DNA from: Curvibacter gracilis ATCC BAA-807
GTDB lineage: Bacteria; Pseudomonadota; Gammaproteobacteria; Burkholderiales; Burkholderiaceae_C
Direction of reading: 5' to 3'
NCBI RefSeq assembly: GCF_000518645.1
Contig: NZ_JADZ01000033.1
Location: 1-62,279 of the forward strand
DNA length: 62,279 bases
Below, in pieces: positions 8,569 to 17,536 of the stretch. Position 1 is the first letter of the stretch; every line of letters begins with the position of its first letter. The notes beneath the pieces were generated by a model. That model was not told the origin of the DNA, ran no database searches, and worked only from the letters and a program-made list of their open reading frames with translations. The position numbers and the translations under genes are program-made.

Positions 8569-10027
8569 GCTTGTTGGTGGCTGGATGTGCCATCTCTAGC
8601 GAGCAGGTGGCTTGGCGGAATGTTGTGGGTGGCCACGCCCTTTTGTGCATCGCATGTCAGGTCTCTGTCTATCGCGTGCGGGCGTTTGTGCTGTTTAGAT
8701 GCCAGGCCCACCTCAGGGCTCAGAACTTGTTGCTCGTAAATTGCTGGGCTGTCTCCAAGCCCTGGTGATGGGGGTGTTTTTGCCCGTTCAGGCTGCGTGT
8801 CTGGTCTGGGGTGCTCGGCGGCGCGGGGGAGTCTGGCCTGTTGGTAAGCGTTGCGTCGTGCGCCGTCTGGGGCTTGAGGTGGGGCTGAAAGTGGGGTGGG
8901 GCGGGTTGTTTGGCGCTTTGCATGGCGGCGGGTGCGTGCTCCGGCGTCATGCCCTCCCTGTTTGTGCGCATCATCCGCCAATCACTCATGCCATTGATGT
9001 CTGATATTTCAAGCCCGAATGTGGTCCATCAGGGTGGCGTTGGCGTCCTCTCCATGGCACTTGACGCGTGTTGTCCTGTCATTGCCATTGCGCGGCGAGT
9101 GCTATGCCCGCCCTTGATCGTCTGTTCGTTGCGATCGTGTGGCCTGCCTGCCTGCCTGCCTGCGCGGTGCCCAAAGCCTGTTGGCATCCGTGCTCAAGGC
9201 GTGGCGGGCGGAGGCTTGTTCGAAAGCGCGCGGCGCTCATGTTTGGCTGCGCAGTGCCAGTCCACTTCTTGGGTTGGCAATGCTTGATCGTTTGATTTGA
9301 TGAGGTGGTGAGTTGAGTCAGCCCTTGGAGTCGCTGGCTTGCGCTCGGGTGTGGCAATGGGCAGCCGGGCGCGGTACTCCTCCCGAGGCTCATATCAAGA
9401 TCAAGTCAGCATTCTTGCGGCGCAAGGGATGGATGAAACGGCCCATGGTGTCGCCGGTCCTGTGCTGATTCTTCAATCGCCCTGGGTGGCCTGGTGGCAC
9501 GGCCTGACGGGATGCGCGCTGCGCTTGCTCAGCCAATCGCGGCCGGTTTGCCGATTGCATGGAAGATCGGGTGCCGTCGCGCTTCATCGGTTCTGTGGGG
9601 TTGCGCATTGTTTGAAATATAGAGTAGTCATTATCAAGAGAACGGCTGACTCACACCGGTGAGATTCAGCAGAGGAGATCCCGGCGCAGTGCATGAAAGT
9701 CTCTTGGAAAGAACATCTCTGCGCAGGCAGCCCTTTTGATGCTCTTCAAGACGGGCGTGTTTTTAGGGCGAGGCTTCGTTGATGTTCTTGTGCGCTTGTT
9801 GCCTGTGGGCCCAGGCACGGCTTGTCCTCGTCGCATGGAATCAATTTGGAGCCATTTGAAAGATTCGCTGGTGCAGCCTTCACCAAAAGTGCCTGGCCTG
9901 TCAGGCGCCCCTCAAGGGGGCATCATCGAGCCCGCTGCAAGCGTCGCCCGAAATTTGCTGTTGATGTTCCAGGTGTTGGATTCCCCTATGTATTTGATCC
10001 CAACGATGAAAATGAATTGATGTATTT
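8569..10027. other. Gene-empty stretch downstream of the putative centromere
   Basis: Nearly 1.5 kb holds no frame with a recognisable domain or ribosome site. I see a run of CCTG repeats at about 9146-9161 and an imperfect hairpin at 9645-9670 that contains a GGTGAG half-iteron. The region may be centromere-flanking DNA or decayed sequence. Confidence 0.5.
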
Positions 10028-10729
10028 TCAGAATCTGCGCTGGCTTGCCGTCGAACTGGGCTCTTCAAGCTTGGCCTCGAGCCCGGCCACTCTGTCCGTC
10101 AAGCGGCTGATTCCTGCCGCAATCCGACTCAGCTCCAGGAACGAGTCACCGCCTCGGCCTTCTGCCCCGCCGCCGCGATTCGATTTAAGTTCGGCAATCA
10201 GCTGCAACTGCATGGCATTGGATTCGTCGTACTTGCGCATCAAGGCCATCCTGGCGACTCGGAAGTCGGACGCGTCACGTTGTATCTCGCGCATGCTGCC
10301 CATCATTTGCTGAACCTGTTCGCTCAACCTGTGCAACTGATCCTGCATGGCTTGGAAGTCCGCGGCGGGCAATGTCAGCATGGGGATTGCGGTGGGGCTT
10401 GGTTCGGACATGGCTGGTCCGGCCCCACCTTGTCCACCCGTCGGGCCAGGGGGCTCCGTCACAGCAGCGGAGCCATGGCCCCCCCCTGGCGCCCCTTCAG
10501 CCTCCTGGCGCGGGTGCCAGCGCGCAAGAATCAAACGCCTGGCAATCACCAGATCAAATTTGACCCGGTGGCTTCGACCATCCTTTGCTTGCTCGTACTG
10601 CCGCGCCGTGTCCAGCAACCCTGCTGCAGCCCAGCGCTTGAGTGTGGCGATGGAGGGGCCGTGCCCATTGAACTCCTGGTCCAGGCGCTGTTGCAATGCG
10701 GGCAGTGAAAGGTAGCGAATCTGGCTCAT
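10028..10729 (-). CDS. Putative DNA-binding coiled-coil protein
   Basis: The 233-residue protein has an N-terminal region (about 5-70) that looks like a small winged or MerR-like helix-turn-helix (SIATLKRWAAAGLLD), a Gly/Pro-rich linker (about 80-110), and long heptad-like stretches (about 120-190 and 205-225) typical of coiled coils. The build is reminiscent of plasmid proteins such as KfrA, which combine a DNA-binding head with a coiled-coil tail, but I cannot assign it to that family. Its place near the partition region fits a role in replicon maintenance; that is inference. Confidence 0.6.
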   Translation of the reverse strand: MSQIRYLSLPALQQRLDQEFNGHGPSIATLKRWAAAGLLDTARQYEQAKDGRSHRVKFDLVIARRLILARWHPRQEAEGAPGGGHGSAAVTEPPGPTGGQGGAGPAMSEPSPTAIPMLTLPAADFQAMQDQLHRLSEQVQQMMGSMREIQRDASDFRVARMALMRKYDESNAMQLQLIAELKSNRGGGAEGRGGDSFLELSRIAAGISRLTDRVAGLEAKLEEPSSTASQRRF

Positions 10730-11092
10730 ATCGGAATCAATTTGGCATCATGATACCGAAACGTTGACGATCACGGAAGCCGTCGTGAAACATTCCGCCA
10801 ATTTCCAAGAAATGACATCTCAATTCAACGATAAGCCCATGTTTTTAATGAAAATTATTCTGTGGTCAGGGGTGGCCGTGAAACATCGACGATTGGCTGG
10901 CCATGGCGGTGTTCCAGGGGTGGGATGGGCACCAGCCACGCGGGTCGCCCGCCCATGGCTCACAGGCTCTGTCATCGTGCCAAAGGGTGTGCGCAGTCAA
11001 GCGCCCCTGGGCGTGTCGCAAGGCTCGGGATCCGCTTCAATGGCCTGTTGCACTCATCGGGCAGAATTCGCCCACAACCAAGCAGGCATGGC
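10730..11092. other. Intergenic stretch without a recognisable gene
   Basis: About 360 bases separate two divergent genes. Frames reading into the acetyltransferase gene exist but lack domain signatures. No clear terminator or operator is visible. Confidence 0.4.
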
Positions 11093-11515
11093 ATGAGTGA
11101 CCTCACGATCTACACCCCCAGTGCTGAAGAAGTCCACTCGGGCGAACTGGGCCGGCGTCTGCGCCAGTTCAACTACCGGGTGGTGGGGGAGTACGGCCAG
11201 GTCCAGCCGGTCTGGCTGAGCGCCAAGAACGCCAGCGGCGCTTTGGTGGCGGGCTTGCGCGGCTTTGTGTTTCTGCACTGGCTGAATGTGGATGTGCTCT
11301 TTGTGGATGAGCCGGTCAGGCGCCAAGGCCTTGGCCAACGCCTGCTGGCCGCAGCAGAGCAAAAGGCCCGCGACCTGGGTGCACGCCATGCCAAGCTGGA
11401 GACCTTCGAGTGGCAAGCGCGCGAGTTCTACCTGAAACAGGGCTACCAAGAATTCAGCCGCATCGACAACTACATCGGCCCCTACTATCTGGCCTTGATG
11501 AAGAAGGCCTTGTAG
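11093..11515 (+). CDS. GNAT-family N-acetyltransferase
   Basis: The 140-residue protein has the GNAT fold pattern: the acetyl-CoA pyrophosphate-binding motif A appears as VRRQGLGQRLLAAAEQKA, followed by the LETFEWQAREFYLKQGY stretch usual for motif B. GNAT enzymes transfer an acetyl group from acetyl-CoA to an amine; the substrate cannot be told. The ATG at 11093 is used because family similarity begins there; the frame is open further upstream without domain support. Confidence 0.8.
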   Translation: MSDLTIYTPSAEEVHSGELGRRLRQFNYRVVGEYGQVQPVWLSAKNASGALVAGLRGFVFLHWLNVDVLFVDEPVRRQGLGQRLLAAAEQKARDLGARHAKLETFEWQAREFYLKQGYQEFSRIDNYIGPYYLALMKKAL

Positions 11516-11522
11516 ACCCATG

Positions 11523-11544
11523 GCGCCCTGCGGCGCGCATTTTT
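11523..11544 (+). terminator. Possible intrinsic terminator after the GNAT gene
   Basis: GCGCC and GGCGC pair around a CTGC loop, followed by GCATTTTT. The stem is only five pairs, so the call is moderate. Confidence 0.45.
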
Positions 11545-11698
11545 CAAGCAGCCTGTCCACGCCAAGTGTGGCACGGGCATTCGGGCCGTGCCGGCAGCGG
11601 GTCAGCAGCCTGGTGAGCCTTGCAATTCCGTTCAATACGAAAGTCTGTGTGCGCCACACACTCCCGCCACTTGAATCACGATGGTGGAGGGTCGGTCG

Positions 11699-12304
11699 AT
11701 GGGATTACTTTTGATGGCGATGGGTAGCTTTGCCCTGGTCGGGGCGATCACCCCAGGGCCGGTCAACGTCCTGGCCCTGCGGCACGGCGCCGCTGCCAGG
11801 CGTGGCGTGGCGCTGGCCTATGTGCTGGGGGCCAGTCTGAGCTACGCGTCCGTCGTCTGGCTCATGGGCGTGGGGGGCGAGATCGTGCTGAGCAACCCAG
11901 GGGTCGTCCAGACGGCTCGCTGGATGGGGGCCGCTTACATGGTCTACCTGGCTTGGCGCATCGCAAGCGCAGCGCCCTCTGAACTGAATGGCCAGGTGCC
12001 CCTCACGCGTCATTCCGGTCTCCAAACCCTGGCTGAAGGAGTCCTCACCCAGTCGCTCAATCCCAAGGCATGGATCGTTGCACTTTCCGGCGTCAGCCTG
12101 TTCGTGCTGCCGCAAGACAACGTACCGCAGGCCCGCTGGCTTTTTGTGGCGGTCTCGCTGCTGGCCTGCTTTGTGGGCGTTGGCAGTTGGGCCTGGGTCG
12201 GCAGGGCGTTGGCTCAATGGCTGAGCTTGCCCGCGCGGCAGCGGGCATTCAACAGAACGATGGGCATCGTCCTGGCGCTGTGCGTCGTCGGCATGCTCGG
12301 ATAA
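11699..12304 (+). CDS. LysE/RhtB-family amino-acid exporter
   Basis: The 201-residue membrane protein has about six hydrophobic segments and the family signature near the N terminus (GAITPGPVNVLALRHG). LysE/RhtB proteins export amino acids or related small molecules across the inner membrane. The ATG at 11699 is preceded by GGAGGG at a good distance; an ATG at 11681 is also in frame but lacks this. The AraC-type gene begins 13 bases downstream on the same strand, a frequent pairing in which the regulator controls the exporter. Confidence 0.85.
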   Translation: MGLLLMAMGSFALVGAITPGPVNVLALRHGAAARRGVALAYVLGASLSYASVVWLMGVGGEIVLSNPGVVQTARWMGAAYMVYLAWRIASAAPSELNGQVPLTRHSGLQTLAEGVLTQSLNPKAWIVALSGVSLFVLPQDNVPQARWLFVAVSLLACFVGVGSWAWVGRALAQWLSLPARQRAFNRTMGIVLALCVVGMLG

Positions 12305-12317
12305 TCTGGCGCTCGAT

Positions 12318-13130
12318 ATGCCTGCTGACAGCCAAAATCGAATCCACCGACACCCTGCAGCCCCTTGGGCCGAGCTGCGCGTCAGTGTGGACACGCTCGC
12401 CTGCTACCGTGCCCACTCCCACGATGAATACTCGATCGGCGTGGTCGATCAGGGCAGTGCCACCTTCCACCATCCCAGCGGGCCGCATGCCGTGAGAGCG
12501 GGCACCGCCGTTCTGATCGAACCCACGGTGGTGCACTCCTGCAATCCCTCGTCGCGCCAACGTTGGTCGTATCGCATGCTGTTCGTTGACGCCACTTGGC
12601 TGCACGGGGCCGTGGCGCAGATCTGGAACTTGCCAACCCCCCCTGAGCACCTGGAGTTTCTCTCTCGCTGTGTCGACGATGCGGCTGTTGTTCAAAGGGT
12701 CAGCAGCTTCTGTGATCCGCTGGCTTCCGATGCTGCCGCAAACGCCTTGGCCCTGGAGCTGCCCGCATGGCTTGCCACCTGGGCCCGCCCAGGGCGGGCG
12801 CAAGACGCCGAGCCCCTGCCCGCTGAACTGGCCCCGGCCCTCGAGACCTTGCATGCGCAGCTTGAGCGCAAGATCACGGTGGGTGAATTGGCCGCCCGCT
12901 GCAACATGCCGGCCTCGCAGTTCATCCGGCGATTCCAGGTGGTGTTGCACATGACGCCGGGCCGCTACCTGCAGAACCTGCGCATCAACGGCGCAAGAAG
13001 GCTCTTGTCCCAAGGCATGTCGCTGGCCGAAGCGGCGCACACCATGGGGTTTGCCGATCAGGCGCACCTGCAGCGCACGTTCAAGGCCCACCACGCCATG
13101 ACACCCGGCAGCTATCGGCTGCGGCCTTGA
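12318..13130 (+). CDS. AraC-family transcriptional regulator
   Basis: The 270-residue protein has an N-terminal cupin-type sensor domain (about 15-100, with HSHDEYSIGVVDQG) and a C-terminal pair of AraC helix-turn-helix motifs (about 170-268; ITVGELAARCNMPASQFIRR and LAEAAHTMGFADQAHLQRTF). It is closely linked to the LysE exporter and probably regulates it in response to the exported compound. Confidence 0.88.
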   Translation: MPADSQNRIHRHPAAPWAELRVSVDTLACYRAHSHDEYSIGVVDQGSATFHHPSGPHAVRAGTAVLIEPTVVHSCNPSSRQRWSYRMLFVDATWLHGAVAQIWNLPTPPEHLEFLSRCVDDAAVVQRVSSFCDPLASDAAANALALELPAWLATWARPGRAQDAEPLPAELAPALETLHAQLERKITVGELAARCNMPASQFIRRFQVVLHMTPGRYLQNLRINGARRLLSQGMSLAEAAHTMGFADQAHLQRTFKAHHAMTPGSYRLRP

Positions 13131-13253
13131 TCAAGGGGCGGCCTGCAGCAGGTCAAGCAGTGAACCCGATGGGCCTCTGCCAACTCGGGGCTGCACAGGC
13201 GATCGCGTGAGCCGTGCCCTCTTTCTCGGCTCACGCCGCAGACCGGGCCAGCG

Positions 13254-14177
13254 CTAGCTCGCTGCGGCCATCTGGTCCATCCTGACCGCCGCCGCCAGCA
13301 GGGTCTGGCGCAGCCACAGCAGGCCCGGGTCCTTGGAGCGGTGCTTGTGCCATTGCATCACCTGCACCATGGGCGGGATCGGCAGGGGCGGGGCCAGCAG
13401 CCGGATCGGCAGGTGGCGGCTGGCCTGCAGGGCCAGGCGCCGGTGCAGCGTGGCGATGCGGTCCGTGCCCACCACCAGGTGGGGTGCGGTCATGAAGCTG
13501 AAGGTCGACACCTCCACCCGCCGTTCCACCCCGTGGCGCCGCATGAAATCGGACTCCAGCGATTGCCCGCCCGCCGGCGGCTGCATGATCACGTGGCCCG
13601 CGGCCAGGTACGAGTCCAGGGTCAGCTCGCGGTCGCGGAAGCGGCCCTGGTTGCACACCGCGCACACAAAATCGTCCAGAAACACCGTGTCGGTCGGGTG
13701 GTCGGGCGAACAGAACTCTGTCGGAATCACCAGCAGGTCGGCCTCGCCCTGTTCCAGCGCGCGCTGCGGCTGCTCCACCTGTGGCATCAGGTGAAAGCGC
13801 ACCCGCCGGGCCTGCTCATGGGCCAGCACCATCAGGTGCGGCATCAGGGTGCTCAGCGAGTAGTCCGATACAAAGATGCGGAACTCGCGCTCCGAGCGCA
13901 TGGGGTCGAACTCGGGCTGGGCCGTGATGGTGGTGTCCACCCGCATCAGCACATCGCGCACCGCCTCCTTCAGCACCTCGGCGCGCGGCGTCAGCTCCAT
14001 GCGCCGCCCCACCTGCACCAGCAGATCGTCGTCGAAATACTCGCGCAAGCGGGCCAGGGCATTGCTCATGGCCGATTGGCTCAGGTGCTGGCGTTCGGCG
14101 GCCCGGCTGATGCTGCAGGTGCTCAGCATCGCGTCCAGGGCCACCAGCAGGTTCAGGTCCAGTTTGTTGAAGCGCAT
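13254..14177 (-). CDS. NodD-like LysR-family regulator
   Basis: The 307-residue protein starts with the NodD-type LysR helix-turn-helix (MRFNKLDLNLLVALDAML, then AERQHLSQSAMSNALARLR) and continues with an effector-binding domain. LysR proteins of this subgroup often respond to aromatic or flavonoid-like compounds and bind ATC-N9-GAT sites. Exactly such a site lies in the divergent intergenic region (14228-14242). It is therefore the likely activator of the catabolic run that starts at 14357. Confidence 0.9.
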   Translation of the reverse strand: MRFNKLDLNLLVALDAMLSTCSISRAAERQHLSQSAMSNALARLREYFDDDLLVQVGRRMELTPRAEVLKEAVRDVLMRVDTTITAQPEFDPMRSEREFRIFVSDYSLSTLMPHLMVLAHEQARRVRFHLMPQVEQPQRALEQGEADLLVIPTEFCSPDHPTDTVFLDDFVCAVCNQGRFRDRELTLDSYLAAGHVIMQPPAGGQSLESDFMRRHGVERRVEVSTFSFMTAPHLVVGTDRIATLHRRLALQASRHLPIRLLAPPLPIPPMVQVMQWHKHRSKDPGLLWLRQTLLAAAVRMDQMAAAS

Positions 14178-14227
14178 CGTGGGGGCCGGGGCTGCACCTC
14201 AGTGTTAACCCCTTAGGTATTCATGAG

Positions 14228-14242
14228 ATCGATATCTTAGAT
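14228..14242. promoter_or_regulatory. nod-box-like LysR binding site (ATC-N9-GAT)
   Basis: ATCGATATCTTAGAT fits the ATC-N9-GAT core of NodD-type LysR operators. It sits 51 bases from the regulator start and 115 bases from the DUF1302 gene start, in the divergent intergenic region. Confidence 0.6.
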
Positions 14243-14356
14243 GGATTGAAACCATTTTACGAATGTGTCTCGTGTTCGTAATCTTCGTGTCAGCGATCGG
14301 TGAAGCCGGTCACAGCCTCAGCAAGAAGGCCCCTGAAACCCACGGAGACAAACACG

Positions 14357-16057
14357 ATGCACCTCAGACCTCAGCGCCTGCGCTTGCGCACGGCATCGAC
14401 GCGACTGCCCTTCCAGCTGCGTACTCGACTGCCCTGGCTGGCCCTGCCGATGTTGCTGGCCCAAGGCGTCCACGCCCTGGAGCTGGACACCGGCAACGAC
14501 GACCTCAAGATCCGCTTCGACAACACCGTCAAAGCCAGCACCCAATACCGCCTGCAAGACGCCAGCCCGGCCCTGGTCAACAGCACCCGCCAACTGGTGC
14601 CGGGCGTGGCCGCTTCGGCCTTTCCCCAGGCGCTGAACTTCAACGCGGGTGACGACAACTTCCGCAACAAGGGCATCGTCTCCAAGCGCCTGGATCTGTT
14701 GAGCGAACTCGACGTGGTGTACCGCAAAGACCTGGGCCTGCGCGTCAGTGCCGCGGCCTGGTACGACGCCTCCTACAGCGGCAGCACCGCCGCCACCGAT
14801 GTGGCCAACGGCCAGGCCGTCTACAACCAGTTCTCCAGCGCCACCCGCGACCTGGCCGGCCGCAAGGCCGAGGTGCTGGACGCCTTCATCTTCGGCGCAC
14901 TGCCGCTGGACAACGGCAACAAGGCCACCGGCCGCCTGGGCCGCCATGCCCTGCAGTACGGCGAAAGCCTGTTCTTCGGCGACAACGGCATTGCCCGCGC
15001 CCAGGGCCCGATCGACATCTGGAAGCTGATGTCCTCGCCCAACGCCCAGTTCAAGGAGATCATCCGCCCCGTGCCCCAGGTCTCGGCCCAGGTGCCGCTG
15101 TCGTCCGATGTGTCTGTCGGTGGCTACTACCAGTTCCGCTGGGAGGCCGATCGCATGGCGCCGGCCGGCAGCTACTTCAGCAGCGTCAACAACGCCTGGG
15201 GGGGCTCGGGCCTGAACGAAGTGGTCGGCACCAGCGTGTTGCAACCCGGCTCGGATGTGCGCCCGCCCAACAGTGGCCAGTTCGGCGCCCAGCTCAAGTG
15301 GCGCCTCGAAGAGACCGACCTCGGCTTCTACGCCGCGCGCTACCACGACAAGGCCGGTCAGCTCTACTCGCAGCTCAATGTGACGGGCGGGCAGGGCAAC
15401 TGGTACTACGTCTTCCCGGATGCCGTCAAAACCGTGGGCGCCAGTGCCAGCCGCTCGCTGGGCAACACCAATGTGTCGATCGAGACCTCGCTGCGCACCA
15501 ACATGCCGCTGGTCAACAGCAACATCGTCTATGCCAACGTGGCCCCCGCGGGCACCCTGGCCACGGGCAAGACGGCCCACCTCAACCTGTCGTGGATCAG
15601 CTCGCTGGGCCCCAGCTTCCTGTACCGCGAGGCCAACTTCCTGGGCGAAATCGCCTGGAACCGCGTGCTGAGCAAGAACGACCCCCAGGGCCACCTCGAT
15701 CCGCTGCGCAGCCGTGACGCCACCGCGCTGCAGATGGTCTTCAGCCCCAGCTACCGCCAGGTGCTGCCGGGCCTGGACCTCAGCGTGCCCGTGGGCCTGC
15801 GCTATGTGCTGGACGGCAACTCCTCGGTCACCGGTCTGGCCTGGGGCCCCAAGGGCACGGGCTCGGCCACCCTGGGGCTGGAGGGAACCTACCAGGGGGT
15901 ATGGCAGTTCGCGCTCAACTACACCCGCTTCCTGGGGGGCGCTGCGCCCTTCGTCAACTACACCCCGCTGCTCACCGGCGGCAGCGCCACCTACACCACC
16001 GGCAACCCCCTGGGCGACCGCGACTTTGTCTCGCTGTCGGTGCGCCGGACCTTCTGA
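14357..16057 (+). CDS. DUF1302 outer-membrane protein
   Basis: The 566-residue protein has an N-terminal export signal (to about residue 40, ending near VHA) and a long body rich in alternating beta-strand patterns, ending in Phe as outer-membrane barrels do. It matches the DUF1302 family, often found with DUF1329, YCF48-like and MMPL proteins in clusters for steroids, aromatics or other hydrophobic compounds. The ATG at 14357 follows GGAGA; an upstream in-frame ATG at 14300 would give an odd, charged leader. A role as an uptake channel is inference. The gene is first in a 15-kb co-directional run. Confidence 0.85.
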   Translation: MHLRPQRLRLRTASTRLPFQLRTRLPWLALPMLLAQGVHALELDTGNDDLKIRFDNTVKASTQYRLQDASPALVNSTRQLVPGVAASAFPQALNFNAGDDNFRNKGIVSKRLDLLSELDVVYRKDLGLRVSAAAWYDASYSGSTAATDVANGQAVYNQFSSATRDLAGRKAEVLDAFIFGALPLDNGNKATGRLGRHALQYGESLFFGDNGIARAQGPIDIWKLMSSPNAQFKEIIRPVPQVSAQVPLSSDVSVGGYYQFRWEADRMAPAGSYFSSVNNAWGGSGLNEVVGTSVLQPGSDVRPPNSGQFGAQLKWRLEETDLGFYAARYHDKAGQLYSQLNVTGGQGNWYYVFPDAVKTVGASASRSLGNTNVSIETSLRTNMPLVNSNIVYANVAPAGTLATGKTAHLNLSWISSLGPSFLYREANFLGEIAWNRVLSKNDPQGHLDPLRSRDATALQMVFSPSYRQVLPGLDLSVPVGLRYVLDGNSSVTGLAWGPKGTGSATLGLEGTYQGVWQFALNYTRFLGGAAPFVNYTPLLTGGSATYTTGNPLGDRDFVSLSVRRTF

Positions 16058-16075
16058 TTTCGACTGGAGACAAGC

Positions 16076-17437
16076 GTGAACAAGACAATGCTGATTTCGA
16101 TGCTGACCGCCGCTGCTGCGGTTTCAGGGATGGTGCCCGCAGTGGCGGCGGTGAGTGCCGATGAGGCCGCGAAGCTCAAGTCCGAGTTGACCCCCTTCGG
16201 GGGCCAGAAGGCCGGCAATGCCGACGGCAGCATCCCGGCCTGGACCGGGGGCCACACCCAGCCCATCCCCGGCGACAAACCCGGCGGCCGCCGCGGCGAC
16301 CCCTTCAAGGACGAGAAGCCCCTGTACTCGATCAACGCCAAGAACGCAGATCAGTACGCCGCCAAACTCAGCGACGGCACCCGGGCCATGCTCAAGAAGT
16401 ACCCCGACAGCTTCCGGCTCGATGTGTACCCCAGCCACCGCACGGCCGCCGCCCCGCAGTGGGTGTATGACAACACCTTCAAGAACGCCACCCGCGCCCG
16501 GCTCAACAACGATGTGATCGAAGGCGCCTACGGCGGCATCCCCTTCCCCATCCCCAAGAGCGGTGCCGAGGCCATCAGCAACCACAGCCTGCGCTGGCGT
16601 GGCACCACCTGGCAGTGGCAGGCCACCCAGTACCAGCTCACCGCCGACGGCAAGGCGGTGCTGACCACCGAGGGCCAGGCCGACCAGCAGATGCCCTACT
16701 ACTTCGAAGACGGCAGCCCCGAGCAGTTCGCCAAGAAGAACGAGTTCTGGCTGATCCGCCTCATCAACACCGGCCCGCCCATCCGCGCCGGCGAGGCCAT
16801 CGTGGGGCGCAACCAGGTGGACGGCAGCAAAGACCAGGCCTGGGTCTACCTCACCGGCCAGCGCCGCGTGCGCAAGCTGCCCAACCCCTGCTGCGACACC
16901 CCGGCGCCCGCCACCGCCGGTGTGATGAGCTTTGACGAGCTGGAGACCTGGGCCGGCCGCATCGACCGCTTCGACTGGACCCTGGTCGGCAAGCAGGAGA
17001 TGGTCATCCCCTACAACGGCAACAAGCTGCTGCAGCCCAAGACCGACGCCGAAGTGCTGGGCGCCCACCACCTCAACCCCGACCACGTGCGCTGGGAGCT
17101 GCACCGCGTCTGGGTGATCGAGGCCAAGCTGCGCCAGGGCCAGCGCCATCAGGCGGTGCGCAGCCGCTACTACTGCGATGAAGACACCTGGAACTGCGTG
17201 CTGGGTGACCGCTGGGATGCCAATGGGCAGCTCTGGCGCACCCTGTGGTCGCAGACCTTCGTGGCCCCCGACCTGCCGGGCACGGTGATCGGCGCCATGG
17301 GCGTGAACGATCTGCTCACCGGCCAGGCCTACGTGGCCAACCTCTACAACAGCAAGCCGGTGCAGTACGCCATCAAGCCGCGCCTGCCCGACACTGTGTT
17401 CACCCCCGACGCCATGGCCGGTGAGGGCATCCGCTGA
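16076..17437 (+). CDS. DUF1329 family periplasmic protein
   Basis: The 453-residue protein begins with GTG, preceded by GGAGA at normal spacing, and has a Sec signal peptide (to about residue 26, AVAAVSA). The mature part matches DUF1329, whose members occur next to DUF1302 proteins and are thought to bind lipids or hydrophobic ligands in the envelope. It lies 18 bases after the DUF1302 gene, so the two are co-transcribed. Its direct function is not known. Confidence 0.85.
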   Translation: MNKTMLISMLTAAAAVSGMVPAVAAVSADEAAKLKSELTPFGGQKAGNADGSIPAWTGGHTQPIPGDKPGGRRGDPFKDEKPLYSINAKNADQYAAKLSDGTRAMLKKYPDSFRLDVYPSHRTAAAPQWVYDNTFKNATRARLNNDVIEGAYGGIPFPIPKSGAEAISNHSLRWRGTTWQWQATQYQLTADGKAVLTTEGQADQQMPYYFEDGSPEQFAKKNEFWLIRLINTGPPIRAGEAIVGRNQVDGSKDQAWVYLTGQRRVRKLPNPCCDTPAPATAGVMSFDELETWAGRIDRFDWTLVGKQEMVIPYNGNKLLQPKTDAEVLGAHHLNPDHVRWELHRVWVIEAKLRQGQRHQAVRSRYYCDEDTWNCVLGDRWDANGQLWRTLWSQTFVAPDLPGTVIGAMGVNDLLTGQAYVANLYNSKPVQYAIKPRLPDTVFTPDAMAGEGIR

Positions 17438-17536
17438 ACACCCCCGTGCGCCAACCCACCATCCCACACCTTCCCAGGTCTGCGGCGGGCACGCTGTGCC
17501 CGGCCCGCGGCCCGCATCTGCACAAAGAGACAAGCC

